A DNA stretch of 24,425 bases from DATELY01 sp035276085 (GTDB lineage Bacteria; Pseudomonadota; Gammaproteobacteria; Steroidobacterales; Steroidobacteraceae). Positions 21,510 through 24,425 of this stretch are shown piece by piece; position 1 is the stretch's first letter, and each line of letters opens with the position of its first letter. The notes under the pieces are model-generated. The model searched no databases. It saw nothing but the letters and a program-made list of their open reading frames with translations, and had not been told where the DNA came from. The DNA is taken from the NCBI GenBank assembly GCA_035276085.1, contig DATELY010000059.1, positions 1 through 24,425 on the forward strand. Reading direction: 5' to 3'. Made by a program: the position numbers and the translations under genes.

Positions 21510-24124
21510 TGGGATTGCATTGGCACCAGCAGTCCGTCGCGCAGACGTATGAGCGGCTTGCTACGGGACGCGACGGACTCAGTGCCGCCGAGGTGGCGCG
21601 TCGTCGTGCCCAACGCGGGCCGAACGTACTCGAGGAGTCACCGCCGCGATCCAGGCTCGCGATGCTCACGGCACAATTCGCCGACTTTACGGTGCTCATT
21701 CTCATCGCGGCCGCCATTGTCTCCGGCGTAATCGGCGATCTCACCGACACCGCCATCATCATTGCGATCGTCATCCTGAATGCCACACTGGGATTCTTGC
21801 AGGAAGCGCGTGCGGAGCGTGCGTTGGCTGCGCTGAAGGCGATGGCCGCGCCTTCCGCTATTGTGATGCGCGAAGGGTCGCAGAGCACGATTGCAGCGGC
21901 CGATCTCGTGCCAGGCGATGTCGTGATCATCGATGCCGGGCGCATTGTCCCTGCGGACCTGCGCCTCGTCGAAGTGGCAGGGCTGCGCGTCAATGAATCC
22001 GCGCTCACGGGCGAATCGGTGCCCGTGGACAAGACCACGGGTGAGATCGGTCGGAATGACCTCGGCATTGCCGATCGCCACAACATCGCTCACAAGGGGA
22101 GCGTCGTGACGTATGGGCGCGCCGTTGGAGTCGTGATCGCAACGGGCATGCAGACTGAGTTTGGTCGTATCGCGAGCCTGTTGACGCGGGCGCGCGCAAC
22201 ACAGACGCCACTGCAACGTCGGCTCGATGCCTTTGGGCGTCGTCTCGCGCTCGTAATTCTTTGCATCTGTGCCATCGTGTTTGCTACGGGACTGCTGCGG
22301 GGGGAATCCGCACTCCCGATGCTCTTGGTTGCGCTAAGCCTCGCCGTCGCCGCGATTCCCGAAGCGCTGCCGGCGGTCGTCAGCATCGCGCTGGCCCTCG
22401 GTGCACGCAAGATGATGGCGCAACGAGCGCTCATTCGCCGCCTGCCCGTAGTCGAGACGCTCGGCTCCGTGACGTTCATCTGCTCCGATAAGACCGGAAC
22501 ATTGACGGCCAATCAGATGCGGACCGAGGAATTCTTCTGTGATGGCACGCGCACGAAGATTCTGGACGACAAGGGTGCGGGTGCGACGCTCCTGCTCGCG
22601 ATGGCCGTCAGTCACGATGCAACGCGGGACGGGAACGGACGACTGACCGGCGACCCCACGGAAGTTGCGCTGCTGCTGGCGGCTGAGGCAGGCGGGATTG
22701 ACCATGCGAACGCGCGCACGCGCGCACCGCGGGTTGCCGAGCTACCGTTTGATTCCGCGCGCAAATGCATGACCACCGTGCACCGCCAGGCAGATGGATC
22801 GTTCCTCTCGATCACCAAAGGCGCAGCAGAGGTGCTCATCGCCGCTTGTACCCGTGAGCTGAGAGAGCATGGTGCGGTGGAGATTGAGCGCGCACAACTT
22901 ACGCGGATTGCCGATGCGATGGCAACCGAAGGATTACGCGTGCTCGGCGTGGGCGTGCGGCGGTGGCAAGCCTTGCCCACGGATATGCGTGCGGAAGTTA
23001 TCGAGTGCGATCTTACGTTCGTGGGCTTCATTGGGCTCATCGATCCGCCGCGACCGGAGGCCAGCGACGCCATTGCAACCTGCAGGTCGGCTGGCATTAC
23101 GCCCGTGATGATTACGGGTGATCACCCGCTCACGGCTCGTGCCATCGCGCAACGGCTGGGTTTGATTTCGCACGGTGGCGGTGTGCTCACGGGAGCCGAG
23201 CTAGTACGGCTGTCGACAGAAGAACTCGCCCGGCGCGTGTGCGATGTACGCGTCTACGCGCGCGTCGCGCCGGAGCAGAAAGTCAGAATTGTCGAAGCGT
23301 TGCAGGCGGCCGGTGAGATTGTCGCCATGACGGGAGACGGAGTGAACGACGCGCCAGCGCTCAAGTCGGCGGATGTCGGTGTTGCCATGGGGGTCCAGGG
23401 GACTGACGTTGCGAAAGAGGTTGCAGCCATTGTGCTGCTGGACGACAACTTCGCCACGATCGTGAAAGCCGTGCGCGAGGGGCGCCGCATCTACGACAAT
23501 CTGCGTCGCTTCGTGCGCTACGTGCTCACCACCAACTCCGCGGAGATCTGGGCCATCTTCCTCGCGCCGTTCGTGGGATTGCCGGTACCGCTGCTGCCGA
23601 TTCAGATCCTGTGGATCAACCTGGTCAGCGATGGTCTTCCGGGGCTTGCGCTTGCCGCAGAACGCGCCGAGCGCGACATCATGCAGCGTCCGCCGCGGCT
23701 GCCCGAAGAGAGCCTGTTCGCGCGCGGTCTTGGAGCGCATGCATTCTTCGTCGGCCTGCTCATGGCAGCACTCGTGCTGGCGGCGCAAGCTTGGTATTGG
23801 CGACTCGGCGTGCACTCCTGGCAAACGGTTGCGATGACGACGTTGTGCTTCACTCAGCTCGCCCACGTGCTGGCCATTCGATCGGAAAGCACTTCGCTTT
23901 TGAAGTTGGGATTGACCTCGAATCGTCCCTTGCTCGGTGCGGTGATCCTGACGATTTTGTTGCAGCTCGTGATCGTCTATGTGCCCATCTGCAATCAGCT
24001 CTTCAAGACCGTGCCATTGAATGCACAGGAGCTCGGCGTGTGCATCGTGGCGGCCTCGATCATCATGGCAGTGGTCGAGACCGAGAAGTGGATACGTCGC
24101 CGTCCCCGTGATGGTTCGCCCTAG
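21509..24124 (+). CDS. Cation-transporting P-type ATPase, Ca2+-type (P2A)
   Basis: This 871-residue P-type ATPase has the phosphorylation motif CSDKTGTLT (Asp327) and the hinge TGDGVNDAPALKSADVGVAMG (about 606-626). The actuator motif TGES lies in LTGESVPVDK. The transmembrane ion site is PEALP in M4, NSAE in M5 and NLVSDGLP in M6. These keep the acidic and Asn/Asp residues that bind Ca2+ in SERCA (Ser for Thr at one position). No N-terminal CxxC metal-binding domain or CPC motif is present, so it is not a copper pump. The ATG overlaps the nirK TGA (TGATG), so translation is coupled. A cation ATPase translated from a nitrite reductase message is unusual. Its TAG stop lies in the left end of the palindromic element. 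Confidence 0.93.
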   Translation: MGLHWHQQSVAQTYERLATGRDGLSAAEVARRRAQRGPNVLEESPPRSRLAMLTAQFADFTVLILIAAAIVSGVIGDLTDTAIIIAIVILNATLGFLQEARAERALAALKAMAAPSAIVMREGSQSTIAAADLVPGDVVIIDAGRIVPADLRLVEVAGLRVNESALTGESVPVDKTTGEIGRNDLGIADRHNIAHKGSVVTYGRAVGVVIATGMQTEFGRIASLLTRARATQTPLQRRLDAFGRRLALVILCICAIVFATGLLRGESALPMLLVALSLAVAAIPEALPAVVSIALALGARKMMAQRALIRRLPVVETLGSVTFICSDKTGTLTANQMRTEEFFCDGTRTKILDDKGAGATLLLAMAVSHDATRDGNGRLTGDPTEVALLLAAEAGGIDHANARTRAPRVAELPFDSARKCMTTVHRQADGSFLSITKGAAEVLIAACTRELREHGAVEIERAQLTRIADAMATEGLRVLGVGVRRWQALPTDMRAEVIECDLTFVGFIGLIDPPRPEASDAIATCRSAGITPVMITGDHPLTARAIAQRLGLISHGGGVLTGAELVRLSTEELARRVCDVRVYARVAPEQKVRIVEALQAAGEIVAMTGDGVNDAPALKSADVGVAMGVQGTDVAKEVAAIVLLDDNFATIVKAVREGRRIYDNLRRFVRYVLTTNSAEIWAIFLAPFVGLPVPLLPIQILWINLVSDGLPGLALAAERAERDIMQRPPRLPEESLFARGLGAHAFFVGLLMAALVLAAQAWYWRLGVHSWQTVAMTTLCFTQLAHVLAIRSESTSLLKLGLTSNRPLLGAVILTILLQLVIVYVPICNQLFKTVPLNAQELGVCIVAASIIMAVVETEKWIRRRPRDGSP

Positions 24125-24289
24125 CAGCCTGCCGGACTTAGGATTGATCTACTGCGGCGGTAGCGGCTGGGTCCATTTTTTCGATCGTCCTCGTTGAATA
24201 GCTACGGCTATTCGCCTCGAACGATCGAAAAACTGTGCTCCATCTGCCACCGTCCTCGCTACGATCACCTGAGTCCGACAGGCTGCTAG
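24121..24289. mobile_element. 169-bp palindromic MITE-like element with CTAG ends
   Basis: The stretch between CTAG at 24121 and CTAG at 24286 folds back on itself as one long imperfect hairpin. The outer arms CTAGCAGCCTGCCGGACT and its mate (AGTCCGACAGGCTGCTAG on the + strand) differ at one base. The arms stay similar inward (AGG..TGATC, GGCGGT/GGACGGT, TTTTTCGATCGT). The centre is GAATAGC-TACG-GCTATTC (24196-24213), a perfect stem closed by a C(UACG)G tetraloop. TA at both ends inside CTAG fits the TA target duplication of IS630/Tc1-type elements, and an IS630-family transposase lies next to it. It supplies the stop codon of the ATPase gene and of the transposase. Confidence 0.7.
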
Positions 24290-24425
24290 TGCAGTGTTTC
24301 ATTCTGTTTGGAACTTAAGCGGCGATTGGCGCGGATGACCTTCTGCAGGATGTCGCGCGCGCTCTTGGTCCAGATGAACGGCTTGGGGTTGGTGTTGTGG
24401 CGAGCGATGTATTCCTCGATGGCAG
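24286..24425 (-). CDS. IS630-family transposase (C-terminal part)
   Basis: On the minus strand the window end encodes AIEEYIARHNTNPKPFIW, TKSARDILQKVIRANRRL and a short tail to a TAG at 24288-24286. The HNxNPKPFxWTKSAxDIL signature is the C-terminal end of IS630-family DDE transposases. The N-terminal part is outside the window, so it cannot be said whether the gene is intact. Its stop codon is the CTAG of the adjoining palindromic element, so either the element ends the insertion sequence or it inserted at its edge. Confidence 0.8.
   Translation of the reverse strand, partial: AIEEYIARHNTNPKPFIWTKSARDILQKVIRANRRLSSKQNETLH

Noticed and set aside
21509..24124. Copper-exporting (P1B) ATPase identity for the P-type ATPase
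   Set aside because: No N-terminal CxxC domain and no CPC/CPH motif in the membrane; the ion site PEALP/NSAE/NLVSD is of the Ca2+ type.
1..24425. CRISPR array, tRNA or rRNA gene
   Set aside because: No regularly spaced direct repeats, no tRNA-like cloverleaf and no rRNA-like conserved stretch were noticed by eye; a tRNAscan/CRISPR-finder run would settle it.

Overview
The window is GC-rich proteobacterial DNA. Its densely packed genes, TonB-dependent receptor, CopL/CopA/CopB copper genes and CuNIR-cytochrome fusion point to a gammaproteobacterium. A steroid/terpenoid-degrading denitrifier of the Steroidobacter/Nevskia type would fit, but that placement is inference from gene content, not from a marker gene.

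Region A (1-7740) looks like a catabolic cluster for a steroid- or terpenoid-like substrate. It holds the C-terminus of a 3-ketosteroid-dehydrogenase-like flavoprotein, a convergent SDR dehydrogenase, an acyl-CoA synthetase, a phytanoyl-CoA-dioxygenase-like enzyme translationally overlapped with a DapB-like NAD(P)-binding oxidoreductase, and a TonB-dependent outer-membrane receptor closed by a hairpin terminator. Together they suggest uptake, CoA activation, hydroxylation and redox steps for one substrate.

Region B (7968-13430) is a copper-resistance unit. A small c-type cytochrome and a decayed YjdF-like membrane gene come first. A ZntR-type MerR operator and a perfect 20-bp palindrome then precede copL-like, merR, copA (multicopper oxidase), copB and a cytochrome c with a His-rich tail. 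The last five genes are tightly packed and partly overlapping, so they probably form one operon. The MerR protein lacks one of the two Cys that normally bind metal.

Region C (13427-21509) mixes intact genes with truncated relics. The intact genes are cytochrome b561, a small periplasmic four-Cys Met/His-rich protein, an L,D-transpeptidase, an EF-hand protein, a lipoprotein cytochrome c, a cupin, a SirB2-like protein and a lipoprotein NirK fused to cytochrome c. The relics are of SRPBCC, isoprenylcysteine-methyltransferase-like, DUF2892, UspA (fused to a DksA/TraR zinc finger), GNAT and HemN genes. It looks like a low-oxygen/nitrite-stress island that has been shortened by internal deletions.

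Region D (21509-24425) holds a Ca2+-type P-type ATPase overlapping the nirK stop codon, a 169-bp CTAG-bounded palindromic element, and the 3' end of an IS630-family transposase on the minus strand. No rRNA, tRNA or CRISPR array was seen.
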